The notes beneath the pieces were generated by a model, which saw nothing but the letters and a program-made list of their open reading frames with translations, did no database searches and was not told the DNA's origin. Made by a program: the position numbers and the translations under genes. From Clostridia bacterium (GTDB lineage Bacteria > Bacillota > Clostridia > Monoglobales > Monoglobaceae), in NCBI GenBank assembly GCA_017456605.1, contig JAFTJA010000002.1, positions 1 through 44,312 of the forward strand: a DNA stretch of 44,312 nt. The letters are read 5' to 3'. This document shows positions 32,520-41,276 of the stretch, one piece after another (positions within the stretch are counted from its first letter, which is position 1; the number at the start of each line of letters is the position of its first letter).

Positions 32520-33737
32520 TCACTCTTTATCATAATCCAAAATCTCGATTTTGTCAATCTTTCTTTGCCTTGCTATGTCCTCGCGGCAAAGGTATTCAAC
32601 GGTCACGGTGAGCCTTTTGTCTCCCGCCTCCTGCCAAGTGACCTTTTTGTCTAAAATTTCGGTATCTTCTTGGATTTCCCTGTCAAGCAGCGCGGAAAGC
32701 TCTTTTTCGGCAAAGGCGAGAGTTTCTTCTGCGGTCCGAGCCTTCTTTTTGGGGGTGTATTCGGTGTAGGTTTCCTTTTTTACAAAAACGGAGGGCAAAA
32801 ATGAAAGAGGAGAGTGGTGCTCGGTGATTTTTTCCTCTTTGTCATAATGCTCGAAGGGGCTTTTTTTTGTGTTGAAAAGAGGTACCCTTTTCCCGAGCGC
32901 TGTGAGGGTATAACGATTTTTTGTTTCACCTGAATATATTTTTTCTACAAAGTCAAGAGAATATTCCCCAGACTTTTTATAAGAAGTTTGCGCAAAAATT
33001 TCGCCAAATGCGTGAACATACCGCATCCCCACCTTTTCGCTGTCAACCAGCCCGCTCACCAAAAGATCACCTTCTGTCACAAACTGGTTCACCTTCACCA
33101 TGGTCTGACCATCTTTCACCTCAAGAAGGAGGATTGTTCCGTCTCTGTCTGCCACTATGTCGCAGGGGATGGAAGAGTCTTCAAGGAGCTTTGTGTCAAG
33201 GCGTTCTTTGATTTCGATGTATGCCCGGGAGCCTTTGATGCTAACGCCCACCCACGAAAGCTCATCAAGGCTTATCATCAGTTGGTTCTTGACCGTTTCG
33301 CTGTCTATTTGGCTCACCGGCGCACCGCGGTATACCCCAAAGCTTTTCAGGTTTTGTTCGATTTCTTCTGTGGTGATGCGGCTGTTCCCCGAGATGCTGA
33401 TTCCCATAATATGCGACGAAAGATACCACAAAACCGCGAAAAACAAAAAAAGCCCAAGAAACGCCGCTTTTCTGTGGCGGTATCGGTGCAAAACAAAGGG
33501 CAGTCCGTGGCGTTTGACGATTTTTATCTGTGTTTTTGTCTTTTTTGCAATAGGCCGCAGAAGGCGAAAGCCCCTTATGCTTATGCAGGCTGAAATTCGG
33601 TGCTTTCCGCGGCGCTTTACGTTCCAGAGATAAATTTCACGGCGCATACAGATGTTCAAGAATCTTTCGGTGAAAAGTCCGTCTGCGAAAATCTCCACAT
33701 AGCCACGCAAAAATCCGATAGTTTTTTCAATAGACAT
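32520..33737 (-). CDS. yqfD: Sporulation protein YqfD
   Basis: This is a 405-residue membrane protein of the YqfD family, expressed under SigE in Bacillus and required for sporulation. Residues 1-75 are a basic cytoplasmic region, one membrane helix covers about 91-112, and the rest is an extracytoplasmic domain with a POTRA-like start (GISISGNSRITTEEIEQNLKSFGV). AAAGGAG lies ahead of the ATG inside the last codons of yqfC. Confidence 0.9.
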   Translation of the reverse strand: MSIEKTIGFLRGYVEIFADGLFTERFLNICMRREIYLWNVKRRGKHRISACISIRGFRLLRPIAKKTKTQIKIVKRHGLPFVLHRYRHRKAAFLGLFLFFAVLWYLSSHIMGISISGNSRITTEEIEQNLKSFGVYRGAPVSQIDSETVKNQLMISLDELSWVGVSIKGSRAYIEIKERLDTKLLEDSSIPCDIVADRDGTILLLEVKDGQTMVKVNQFVTEGDLLVSGLVDSEKVGMRYVHAFGEIFAQTSYKKSGEYSLDFVEKIYSGETKNRYTLTALGKRVPLFNTKKSPFEHYDKEEKITEHHSPLSFLPSVFVKKETYTEYTPKKKARTAEETLAFAEKELSALLDREIQEDTEILDKKVTWQEAGDKRLTVTVEYLCREDIARQRKIDKIEILDYDKE

Positions 33738-33744
33738 AAAAGGC

Positions 33745-34047
33745 TCACTCTCCTTTCACAAACTCCATTTTTTCAATGTCCCCTGAGACAAAGAGCATTT
33801 CGCGGCTTATGCTTTTTATTTCGAGGCACTTGCCCGAAAGCCGCACTGCAGCAGGCTCGGCATCAAGCATGATGAGGGTTTCGGTGTAGTCGGTTATGCA
33901 TTTATAGTTTTCAATAACTGCCTCGCGGTTTCCGATGAAGACGATTTTGGGAACATCCAGAATCATTTCCTTTGATGCGTCAAAACCGTCTGCCATTCTC
34001 TCTTTGAAGGTAGGTTTTGTTTCTTCCTGGGATTTTCTTTTTTTCAA
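33745..34047 (-). CDS. yqfC: Sporulation protein YqfC
   Basis: This is a 100-residue YqfC/YabP-family protein, a SigE-dependent sporulation factor whose C-terminus (LSGKCLEIKSISREMLFVSGDIEKMEF) shows the family's two beta repeats. Start TTG 34047 follows GAGGTG by 5 bases; an in-frame TTG at 34068 would add seven residues. It is the first gene of the yqfC-yqfD-phoH-ybeY-era-yqzL-recO operon and is divergent from ylbJ. Confidence 0.85.
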   Translation of the reverse strand: MKKRKSQEETKPTFKERMADGFDASKEMILDVPKIVFIGNREAVIENYKCITDYTETLIMLDAEPAAVRLSGKCLEIKSISREMLFVSGDIEKMEFVKGE

Positions 34048-34143
34048 ACTGGTCACCTCAAAAGCCAAATTTCCATTTCTAAAGTTTATGCCTAAAGCGC
34101 CCGCTTGATGAATAATATATTAGCAGAAAGGAGCATATATTCT

Positions 34144-35262
34144 ATGCAAAAAGTTCTTCACAAACCGCTTAAAATTTTTCTTGTAGCAATCACTCTTTAT
34201 CTTACGGGGATGCTGATTGCCGCGCCAAGCAGGTGTCTTGAGGCGGCAAAAGGTGCCCTTGACTTGTGCCTTGATACCATAATTCCGTCGTTTTTTCCGT
34301 TTTTCGTGTGCAGCGGGTTGCTTTCAGCTTTGGGGTTCTCGCATCTTTGCAGTGTTTTTTTGTCACCGGTTATGCGACCGCTGTTCCGTCTTCCGGGCTG
34401 TTCGGCTCTTGCGTTTTTCCTTGGACTGGTCAGCGGATATCCTATGGGCGCAGTTGTTGCGGCGGACCTTTATGAGGGCGGCCAATGCACAAAGACCGAG
34501 GCGGAGCGAATGACGGCTTTTTGCAACAATTCAGGTCCGCTTTTTGTTCTGGGCGTTGTGGGCAGTGGTTTTCTCAAAAACGCCGCTTTGGGGAGGTATC
34601 TTTACATAACGCATATCCTAGCTGCGCTTGTTACGGGATTTTTGTTCCGGTTTTATAAAGGGAACGAGAAAAGGCAAAAGGTTCTTCCGCCGCACGCTGT
34701 CATAAAAAGAGAAGATGTCCTGCTTTCGTTGGGAAGCATAATAGACAGCTCAGTGTTTTCTAGTTTAAAAATCTGCGGGTTTGTTATTTTTTTTGCAGTG
34801 GTGGCAAGTGCACTCCCAGGGGGTGCGCATCTTCCGTATTTATATTCGTTTGTTGAAATTACGGGCGGGTTGAACCTCCTTTGTGACGTCTCGGCAGAGC
34901 TACCCGAAAAGCTTTCGTTGGTTTCGTTTTTCCTTGCTTTTTCGGGGCTTTCGGTGGTGTTTCAGGTGTCTGCAATTCTCGCCCCAAAGGGTATTTCCAT
35001 TTGGCCGTACCTTGTGGGAAAGCTGATTCAAGGCGGGTTGGCAGCGGTGATTATACGAGTTTTGCTGATTGCCTTTCCGGTGGATTCGACGACTTTCGCC
35101 CCTGACTTTTCGCCATATAATCCAGCGGTTTCGCCGATGGGCAGCCTTTTCCTGTCTGTGATTTTGATTTTAGTTTGTCTGTTTTTGCTTGCGGGGTTTA
35201 TGTTGGTGGCAGATTTTTTTGAAAAACGGCACAAAACCTTGGAAAGACGGCGGGTATCTTGA
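34144..35262 (+). CDS. ylbJ: Sporulation integral membrane protein YlbJ
   Basis: This is a 372-residue protein with 8-9 membrane helices, of the nucleoside-recognition (Gate) superfamily. The SFFPFFVCSGLL segment and GLVSGYPMGAVVAADLYEGGQ signature are typical of YlbJ/SpoIIIAA-era sporulation proteins. Start ATG 34144 is chosen because AAAGGAG lies 11 bases ahead; the longer form from 34105 is less likely. Divergent to yqfC, so both sporulation genes share a 96-bp control region. Confidence 0.9.
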   Translation: MQKVLHKPLKIFLVAITLYLTGMLIAAPSRCLEAAKGALDLCLDTIIPSFFPFFVCSGLLSALGFSHLCSVFLSPVMRPLFRLPGCSALAFFLGLVSGYPMGAVVAADLYEGGQCTKTEAERMTAFCNNSGPLFVLGVVGSGFLKNAALGRYLYITHILAALVTGFLFRFYKGNEKRQKVLPPHAVIKREDVLLSLGSIIDSSVFSSLKICGFVIFFAVVASALPGGAHLPYLYSFVEITGGLNLLCDVSAELPEKLSLVSFFLAFSGLSVVFQVSAILAPKGISIWPYLVGKLIQGGLAAVIIRVLLIAFPVDSTTFAPDFSPYNPAVSPMGSLFLSVILILVCLFLLAGFMLVADFFEKRHKTLERRRVS

Positions 35263-35271
35263 TAATAGCTC

Positions 35272-35300
35272 TTGACTTGTGCGTGAAAAAATGGTAAAAT
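35272..35300 (+). promoter_or_regulatory. Promoter of alaS
   Basis: TTGACT (35272-35277) and TAAAAT (35295-35300) are 17 bp apart with a TGG extension. A second -10-like TATAAT lies at 35308-35313 without a -35. Confidence 0.7.
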
Positions 35301-35383
35301 ACTATGATATAATAAGGTAATTATGCGATGCAGCCAAAATGGGTGCGTTGGAAATTTATAAACAGAAAGGCATCTGAAAACTT

Positions 35384-38002
35384 ATGAAAAGAATGGGATT
35401 AAACGAAATAAGAGAAAAATATCTTTCTTTTTTTGAATCAAAGGACTGTCTGAGGCTCGACAGCTTTTCGCTTGTGCCGAAAAATGACGCAAGCCTGCTT
35501 CTTATCAATTCCGGTATGGCACCCATGAAGAAATGGTTTACCGGAGCGGAAGTTCCCCCAAGGAAGAGGGTTACCACATGCCAGAAGTGTATCAGAACTC
35601 CTGATATCGAATGTGTAGGAAAAACCGCAAGACACGGCACTTTTTTTGAAATGCTTGGAAACTTCTCGTTTGGTGATTACTTCAAGCGTGAAGCCATCAG
35701 CTGGGCGTGGGAGTTCCTTACAAAGGTTATGGAAATCCCCGAAGAAGTACTTTGGATTACTGTTTATGAAGACGACGACGAGGCAAGGGATATCTGGGTG
35801 AATGAAATCGGTGTTTCTCCCCAGCGAGTTGTGAAAATGGGCAAGGAAGACAACTTCTGGGAACACGGCACGGGTCCCTGCGGCCCTTGTTCTGAAATTC
35901 ACGTTGACCGCGGTGCAGACTGTGGCTGCGGAAAGCCTGACTGCAAGCTTGGCTGTGACTGTGACCGCTTTATGGAAGTGTGGAATCTGGTATTTACCCA
36001 GTTTGACAAAGACGAGGACGGAAATTATAACCGTTTGGCAAACCCCAACATTGACACAGGCATGGGTCTTGAGCGCTTGGCTTGTATTATGCAGGGTGTT
36101 GGAAATCTCTTTGAGGTTGACACCGTTCAAAGCACAATGAAACATATCTGCCGCATTGCGGGGGTTGAATACAAACAAGACGAAAAGACAGACGTTTCAC
36201 TTCGCGTTATAACCGACCATATACGAAGCACAGTTATGATGGTGTCTGACGGCGTTATTCCGTCAAACGAGGGCCGTGGTTATGTTCTCAGACGACTTCT
36301 CCGCCGTGCTGCACGTCACGGAAGACTCTTGGGCGTTGAGGGTGAGTTCCTTTATACAGTTGCCGATACAGTGATTGATGAGTCAAAACAGGGCTATCCC
36401 GAGCTTGACGAAAAGCGTGATTATATTAAAAAGGTTATTAGAATTGAAGAAGAAAAGTTCTCAAAAACCATCGAAGACGGACTTTCAATTCTTAGCACAT
36501 ATATTGAAGAAACCAAGAAGAATGGAAGCACGGTTCTTGCCGGTGAAGACGCATTCAAGCTCAATGACACCTATGGCTTCCCCATTGATTTGACGGTTGA
36601 AATCTGTGAGGAGCAGGGCATCAGAGTTGACCGTGAGGGCTTTGATGCAGCGCTTAAATTGCAGAAAGAAACTGCAAGAAAGAACCGCAAGGACGGCTCC
36701 AGCTGGGACGATGACAGTGCGGTGAATATCAAGGCAGAACCCACAGAATTTGTTGGTTATGACACATTGACTGCAGAAAGTGAAGTTCTTGAAATTGTGT
36801 CAGAAAATGCAGAGGTAGACGCCCTTGGTGCAGGCGAAGAAGGCATCGTTGTTACAAAAGAATCACCTTTCTATGCTGAAATGGGCGGACAATCCGGCGA
36901 TATCGGATGCATCAAAACCGCAAACGGCAAGGCAAAGGTTATGGACACAAAGAAAAACGGCGACGGGGTTTATTTCCACGTGGTGAAGGTGGAGGAAGGC
37001 TCCATTTCAAAGGGCGACAAGGCAGAGCTTTCGGTTTGCAAAAAGAACCGCGCTGCAGTTTGCCGCAACCATTCAACCACGCATCTTCTTCACAAGGCGC
37101 TGAAAGAGGTTCTTGGCACACATGTGGCGCAAGCAGGCTCCGAAGTGACAGCAAAACGTCTCCGCTTTGACTTTTCACACTTTGAGGCTATGACCGCAGA
37201 AGAATTAACAGATGTTGAAGAAAAGGTCAATGAGGCAATCCTTGAGGCTCTCCCTATAACGGTTGAGGTGCTTGCCATTGACGAAGCGAAAAAGCTTGGC
37301 GCGACAGCGCAGTTCGGTGAAAAATACGGTGACACCGTAAGAGTGGTTTCTATGGGTGATTACTCGGTTGAGTTCTGTGGAGGAACACACCTTTCCAACA
37401 CAGCGCAGGCGGGACTCTTCAAAATAATTTCCGAGAGCGGCGTTGCTGCAGGCGTAAGAAGAATCGAAGCAGTGACAGGTATCGGTGTTTATGAACAGCT
37501 TATTGATGCAAAGGATACCATCACAAAGGTGGCAGAGGTTATCAAAGGCAGCGCCCATGACGTTGTGGCAAAGGCTCAGTCGGTGATGGACGAAAACAAG
37601 AACTTAAAGCGTGAGCTTGAAAGCATAAAGGCAAAAATGGCAAACAGCGGCCTTGAAGACCTTTTGGGAAGCGCCGAAGAGGTTAATGGAATAAAGGTTA
37701 TCACCCAGCGCCTTGGCGACGGACTTGATATGAATGCGCTCCGTGGTGCGGGGGACAACCTCAAGCAGAAAGCAGACTGCGCAGTGATTGTTCTGGCGTC
37801 GGCGGCTGACGGAAAAGTGAACATTGTGGCTATGGCAACCCCCGAGGCTACCAAGCGCGGCGCACACGCCGGAAACATAATCCGTGAGGTTGCAAAAATC
37901 TGCGGCGGCGGTGGCGGCGGCAAGCCGGACAGCGCTCAGGCAGGCGGCAAGGACGCATCAAAGATTGAAGAAGCTCTTGCAGTGGTTAAAACCTTAATCT
38001 AA
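35384..38002 (+). CDS. alaS: Alanyl-tRNA synthetase
   Basis: This is an 872-residue class II synthetase that charges tRNA-Ala and edits mischarged Ser/Gly. In order: catalytic core (1-440) with TCQKCIRTPDIECVGKTARHGTFFEMLGNFSFG, editing domain with the HxxxH site HSTTHLLH and CGGTHL, and the C-Ala domain ending CGGGGGGKPDSAQAGGKD. Length is standard. A Zn-like CGCGKPDCKLGCDC is an insertion in the core. No T-box is seen upstream. HIT and citrate synthase genes follow closely. Confidence 0.97.
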   Translation: MKRMGLNEIREKYLSFFESKDCLRLDSFSLVPKNDASLLLINSGMAPMKKWFTGAEVPPRKRVTTCQKCIRTPDIECVGKTARHGTFFEMLGNFSFGDYFKREAISWAWEFLTKVMEIPEEVLWITVYEDDDEARDIWVNEIGVSPQRVVKMGKEDNFWEHGTGPCGPCSEIHVDRGADCGCGKPDCKLGCDCDRFMEVWNLVFTQFDKDEDGNYNRLANPNIDTGMGLERLACIMQGVGNLFEVDTVQSTMKHICRIAGVEYKQDEKTDVSLRVITDHIRSTVMMVSDGVIPSNEGRGYVLRRLLRRAARHGRLLGVEGEFLYTVADTVIDESKQGYPELDEKRDYIKKVIRIEEEKFSKTIEDGLSILSTYIEETKKNGSTVLAGEDAFKLNDTYGFPIDLTVEICEEQGIRVDREGFDAALKLQKETARKNRKDGSSWDDDSAVNIKAEPTEFVGYDTLTAESEVLEIVSENAEVDALGAGEEGIVVTKESPFYAEMGGQSGDIGCIKTANGKAKVMDTKKNGDGVYFHVVKVEEGSISKGDKAELSVCKKNRAAVCRNHSTTHLLHKALKEVLGTHVAQAGSEVTAKRLRFDFSHFEAMTAEELTDVEEKVNEAILEALPITVEVLAIDEAKKLGATAQFGEKYGDTVRVVSMGDYSVEFCGGTHLSNTAQAGLFKIISESGVAAGVRRIEAVTGIGVYEQLIDAKDTITKVAEVIKGSAHDVVAKAQSVMDENKNLKRELESIKAKMANSGLEDLLGSAEEVNGIKVITQRLGDGLDMNALRGAGDNLKQKADCAVIVLASAADGKVNIVAMATPEATKRGAHAGNIIREVAKICGGGGGGKPDSAQAGGKDASKIEEALAVVKTLI

Positions 38003-38015
38003 GGAGGAAATCAAA

Positions 38016-38360
38016 ATGACAGATTGTCTTTTTTGCAAAATAATTGAGGGGCAAATCCCCTCAACCAAGGTCTATGAAGACGAATTTGTTCTGGCGTTTC
38101 GGGATATCGAGCCCCAGGCACCGGAGCATATTATAATAATCCCAAAAGAACACATTAAATCCGCAAACGAGATAACAGCAGAGAATTCCAAGGTTATCGC
38201 AAAAATTTTTGAGGTTGCGGCAAAGATTGCAAAAGACCTTGGCTTTGCCGACAAGGGCTTTCGCATAGTGAATAACTGCGGTGAAGACGGTGGACAGACC
38301 GTTTCGCACCTGCACTTCCACCTGCTTGCCGGCAGAAATCTTCAGTGGCCTCCGGGTTAA
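38016..38360 (+). CDS. HIT family hydrolase (HinT-like)
   Basis: This is a 114-residue histidine-triad protein; the catalytic HLHFHLLAG motif is near residue 98. HinT enzymes hydrolyse nucleoside phosphoramidates and aminoacyl-adenylates. The AAGGAGG site is 14 bases after alaS, so it may clean up aminoacyl-AMP, which is inference from context. Confidence 0.93.
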   Translation: MTDCLFCKIIEGQIPSTKVYEDEFVLAFRDIEPQAPEHIIIIPKEHIKSANEITAENSKVIAKIFEVAAKIAKDLGFADKGFRIVNNCGEDGGQTVSHLHFHLLAGRNLQWPPG

Positions 38361-38403
38361 TTGTGACAAGGTAGGCGAAAAAACGGAAGGACGTGAGACA
38401 TAA

Positions 38404-39759
38404 ATGAAAAAAGATTTTGACAGATATATAGAGGATGTTCTTGAACAGCACAAAAGCTTCAGCGGCATCCCAAATCATTATTATACCGAATATGGCGTAA
38501 AGCGTGGACTTCGAAATCCTGACGGAACAGGTGTTCTTGCGGGGCTTACTGCAATCGGTGAAGTTCACGGCTACGTTCTTGACGAGGGTAATAAGGCACC
38601 TATTGAGGGAACACTTCGTTATCGAGGTATCTCTATTGAGGACATTGTTGAAAATTGCCAGAAGGAAGACCGGTTTGGCTATGAGGAGGTTGTTTTCCTT
38701 TTGCTTTTCGGTCATCTTCCAAAAAAAGAAGAGCTTGAAACTTTTTCTGCAAGCCTTGCAAAGCGGCGGACTTTGCCTCCCAACTTTGCGGAGGATATGA
38801 TACTCAAAGCGCCCAGCAAGAACATTATGAACAAGCTTGCAAGGTCAGTGCTTGCGCTTTATTCTTATGATGATGACCCCGACAACATTTCAACCGAGGC
38901 ACTTTTCAGACAGAGTCTTGAGCTTATTTCAAGATTTCCCACATTGATTGCTTATGCTTATGCTACAAAAAGGCATTATTTTGACGGGAAGAGCCTTGTG
39001 CTGCACAATCCAAAGCCGGAGCTCTCTATTGCTGAAAACTTTCTTTATATGATAAGGCCAAACCACAAGTATACCGAGCTTGAGGCAAAGGTTCTTGACC
39101 TTGCCCTTATGCTTCATGCAGAGCATGGCGGTGGTAACAACTCGGCATTTTCAATCAGGGTGCTTTCTTCAAGCAACACCGATACATATTCGGCAGTTGC
39201 TGCGGCAATAGGCTCGCTGAAAGGTCCAAAGCACGGCGGAGCTAATCAAAAAACTCTTGCTCAGATGGCAGAAATGAAAAAAAACCTCAAGAGTTGGGAA
39301 GATGACGCGGTATATGATTACCTTTGCAAGATTGTACGAAAGGAAGCAGGGGATGGCAGCGGTCTTATTTATGGTATAGGCCATGCGGTTTATACCCTTT
39401 CCGATCCCCGTGCAGTGCTGCTGAAGAAGTGCGCAGAGGAGCTTTCAAGGGAGATTGGACCTGATGCCGAAAAGGAATTTGGGCTTTATGCAGCGATTGA
39501 AAGGCTGGCGCCAAAGGTTTTTGCGGATGTAAAGGGCATTACTGCTCCCATGCCTGCAAATGTTGACCTTTATTCGGGCTTCATTTATCAGCTGCTGAAT
39601 ATCCCTGAAGAGCTTTATACGCCAATCTTTGCAATGGCAAGAATTGTAGGCTGGTGTGCTCACAGAATTGAAGAAGTGCTGACTGGTGGAAAGATTATTC
39701 GTCCGGCATACAAGAGCCTTGCAACCAGACGTGAATATACGAAGATTGATGAAAGATAA
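38404..39759 (+). CDS. Citrate synthase
   Basis: This is a 451-residue citrate synthase of the long Firmicute/Clostridia subgroup that condenses acetyl-CoA and oxaloacetate. Active-site segments are MLHAEHGGGNNSAFS near 240, GSLKGPKHGGANQ near 275 and GIGHAVYTLSDPRA near 330. PEPCK lies 1.5 kb downstream. A 2-methylcitrate synthase role is not excluded. It has its own terminator. GGAAGGA is about 13 bases ahead of the ATG. Confidence 0.92.
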   Translation: MKKDFDRYIEDVLEQHKSFSGIPNHYYTEYGVKRGLRNPDGTGVLAGLTAIGEVHGYVLDEGNKAPIEGTLRYRGISIEDIVENCQKEDRFGYEEVVFLLLFGHLPKKEELETFSASLAKRRTLPPNFAEDMILKAPSKNIMNKLARSVLALYSYDDDPDNISTEALFRQSLELISRFPTLIAYAYATKRHYFDGKSLVLHNPKPELSIAENFLYMIRPNHKYTELEAKVLDLALMLHAEHGGGNNSAFSIRVLSSSNTDTYSAVAAAIGSLKGPKHGGANQKTLAQMAEMKKNLKSWEDDAVYDYLCKIVRKEAGDGSGLIYGIGHAVYTLSDPRAVLLKKCAEELSREIGPDAEKEFGLYAAIERLAPKVFADVKGITAPMPANVDLYSGFIYQLLNIPEELYTPIFAMARIVGWCAHRIEEVLTGGKIIRPAYKSLATRREYTKIDER

Positions 39760-39770
39760 GAAAAATTTCA

Positions 39771-39798
39771 AAGCGGTCGCGAAAGCGACCGCTTTTTT
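39771..39798 (+). terminator. Terminator of the alaS-HIT-citrate synthase unit
   Basis: AAGCGGTCGC (39771-39780), a GAAA loop and GCGACCGCTT (39785-39794) are followed by a T-run. Confidence 0.92.
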
Positions 39799-40279
39799 CT
39801 TTAAGGGTGATAAACCCCCTTTAAAAACCTATTTTAGAATGTTTTATTTCTTTCAAGGGAGAAAACTCCCTCTTGTACCCCCTCTTAATTGGTTTTTCAA
39901 ATCCTTTGTTCTCCCAAAGGGGGTCTGACCCCCTTTGAAACCCCTGCACCGCTATCAAAGGCTCGACAGATGTAGCTGTTCATCTTTTTCCGTTTTACTG
40001 ACGCTCGGAAGTTCAATATATATTGAACGCACTCGCTTCGTCACAACTCTCCCTTTTTTGTTCGCCTTGCTGCTTGCAAGGCTTTATTCTTCGGTCGGTT
40101 GCTCCTCTTCCCACAAAGTGGTCACTTTGCGGGAACCCTGTGATGCAGACGAAAAAGGGAACTGATGTCTGCCGTTTTTCACCAAAACAAAAAAATCTTC
40201 ACAAACATCTGCACCTTGCCTTTTCAAAAGCGGATTTTGCTTTGGTATTCCTCACGGGTCTTAATGACCCTCAAAGACG

Positions 40280-40385
40280 GGCACAAGCCTTCTCCTTGAG
40301 GGCGCAAATTGCCGGTGGCAATTGTACTGCGCTGACCGAGGCGAGAGCCGAGACAGGGGGACCGCTTACGGTGGATGAGGTGTAA
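40280..40385. repeat. Decayed interspersed repeat
   Basis: The block AAGCCTTCTCCTTGAGG...GGATGAGGTG has the framing of a common clostridial intergenic repeat (CCTTCTCCTTGAGGAGAAGG...GACGGATGAGGTG); the inner part has drifted. The family match is from memory. Confidence 0.5.
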
Positions 40386-40443
40386 AAGCCGCTTTAGTTT
40401 GAGGTGAGTGACAGCTGTTTGCGAAGACCAAACAAAGGTGCAA

Positions 40444-40483
40444 AAATCGGCGGCACATTTACCTTTGCTGGTGCCGCCGATTT
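40444..40483. repeat. 13-bp inverted repeat (strong hairpin)
   Basis: AAATCGGCGGCAC (40444-40456) and GTGCCGCCGATTT (40471-40483) pair perfectly around a 14-base loop. It is not next to a gene end or a T-run of terminator quality. Confidence 0.7.
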
Positions 40484-40580
40484 AATGAGTCAAACAATGG
40501 GTTTGTTTTTCCGAATGGTTGTGCCTTTGGCTTGGGCTGAGCAATTACAGATGTCCAAGCTGAAAACGCGGCAGAGGGGG

Positions 40581-40600
40581 TATGGGGGAATTCCCCCATA
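40581..40600. repeat. 20-bp perfect palindrome upstream of RNA copy 3
   Basis: TATGGGGGAA/TTCCCCCATA is a perfect palindrome centred 25 bp before the -35 box of the promoter at 40615. It may be an operator or the end of an interspersed repeat. Confidence 0.75.
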
Positions 40601-40614
40601 TATAAAAAAATATA

Positions 40615-40643
40615 TTGTAATTCCCCAAATTTTGTGGTAGAAT
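40615..40643 (+). promoter_or_regulatory. Promoter of structured RNA copy 3
   Basis: TTGTAA (40615-40620) and TAGAAT (40638-40643) are 17 bp apart with a TGG extension. Confidence 0.75.
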
Positions 40644-40649
40644 AAGAGT

Positions 40650-40823
40650 GCGACAAATTATCTATAAACCAATTCATAAAACCGGTTAACAGGAGATACG
40701 CTATGTAAAAAGCGTACCTCTGGGTTTAATTCTCCGTTAACCGTGTGAATTGATAGTTTGTCGCAAAGCTATAACACAGGGGCATACGTTTTTTAGTGTG
40801 TCACTTCTGTGGCACACTTTTTT
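40650..40823 (+). ncRNA. Structured RNA, copy 3 (leader of the PH-domain gene)
   Basis: This RNA is about 174 nt. P1 is GCGACAAATTATC (40650-40662) with GATAGTTTGTCGC (40752-40764), 13 pairs with one G-U. P2 is AATTCA/TGAATT (40671-40676, 40746-40751) plus CGGTTAAC/GTTAACCG (40683-40690, 40736-40743). The inner hairpin is TACGCT/AGCGTA (40697-40716). CGTACCTCTG (40713-40722) can pair with CAGGGGCATACG (40777-40788), a pseudoknot with a two-base bulge and a G-U pair. The terminator is AGTGTGTCAC/GTGGCACACT (40795-40818) then T6. AGGAGG and the ATG of the PH-domain ORF follow within 21 bases. Confidence 0.75.
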
Positions 40824-40843
40824 ATTTTTAGGAGGAAAAATCT

Positions 40844-41235
40844 ATGATTTGCTCACTGAAAGCGCCTTTTTTCAAAGAGGAACATCCTTTGGAAGAAAAA
40901 AGCATGGCGTATATTAAAATTCATTTGGTTGAAGAGGAAAAAATTTTAGAAAGCTTAGCTGTTTATAAAAGCGGACGGGTGATTGCCATTTTTACGGATA
41001 AGAGAATTATATTTGCCAAAGCTTTTGATGAGGATACCACCGATTTTGACCAAGCCTGCGAAATTCAATTTTGCCATACAAAAGCATACAGCGGTTTTCT
41101 TTTATAGGTGCTAGCAGCCCCGACCGATATAAAATTGATGTCACAGTGTCGGGAGAACTTCGGTTTTCGTTTTATATCACAGATACCGCCGAGGCGATGA
41201 GCCTTTCACAGCTTATAGGGGAAAATATTATATAA
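40844..41235 (+). pseudogene. Frameshifted bacterial PH-domain protein
   Basis: The ORF has AGGAGG eight bases ahead and starts in frame, encoding MICSLKAPFFKEE to VYKSGRVIAIFTDKRIIFAKAF, the first half of a bacterial PH (bPH) fold. It then runs into an early stop at 41107. In another frame, from about 41065, the reading LPYKSIQRFSFIGASSPDRYKIDVTVSGELRF...LSQLIGEN continues to a stop at 41235; this is the second half of the same fold (I-P-Y-x-x-I-x-x-F-S, then V-S-G-E-L). One indel near the AAATTCAATTTT at 41061-41072 joins them. Either the gene is broken, the read is wrong, or a frameshift is programmed. It follows RNA copy 3. Confidence 0.7.
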
Positions 41236-41236
41236 A

Positions 41237-41264
41237 AAAAGGACACCCTTCCGGGTGTCCTTTT
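41237..41264. terminator. Bidirectional terminator between the PH gene and pckG
   Basis: AAAAGGACACCC (41237-41248), a TTCC loop and GGGTGTCCTTTT (41253-41264) form a 12-bp stem serving both strands. Confidence 0.92.
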
Positions 41265-41276
41265 AAAGTTCGCAAA

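Larger units (their letters stand above)
39799..40614. other. Gene-free stretch rich in short palindromes and decayed repeats
   Basis: No ORF here has a ribosome site or a recognisable product. It holds AAAGGGGGT/ACCCCCTTT (39916-39936), GTTCAATATA/TATTGAAC (40011-40028), CAAAGTG/CACTTTG (40114-40129), a 13-bp stem at 40444-40483 and a 20-bp perfect palindrome at 40581-40600. Parts resemble interspersed repeats seen between clostridial genes (from memory). It ends in the promoter of RNA copy 3. Confidence 0.6.

Noticed and set aside
35301..35383. T-box leader upstream of alaS
   Set aside because: The gap is too short and has no T-box sequence or terminator.
40023..40640. ORFs of 120 and 78 residues in the gene-free stretch
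   Set aside because: They run through interspersed repeats and hairpins, have no ribosome sites and no recognisable features.
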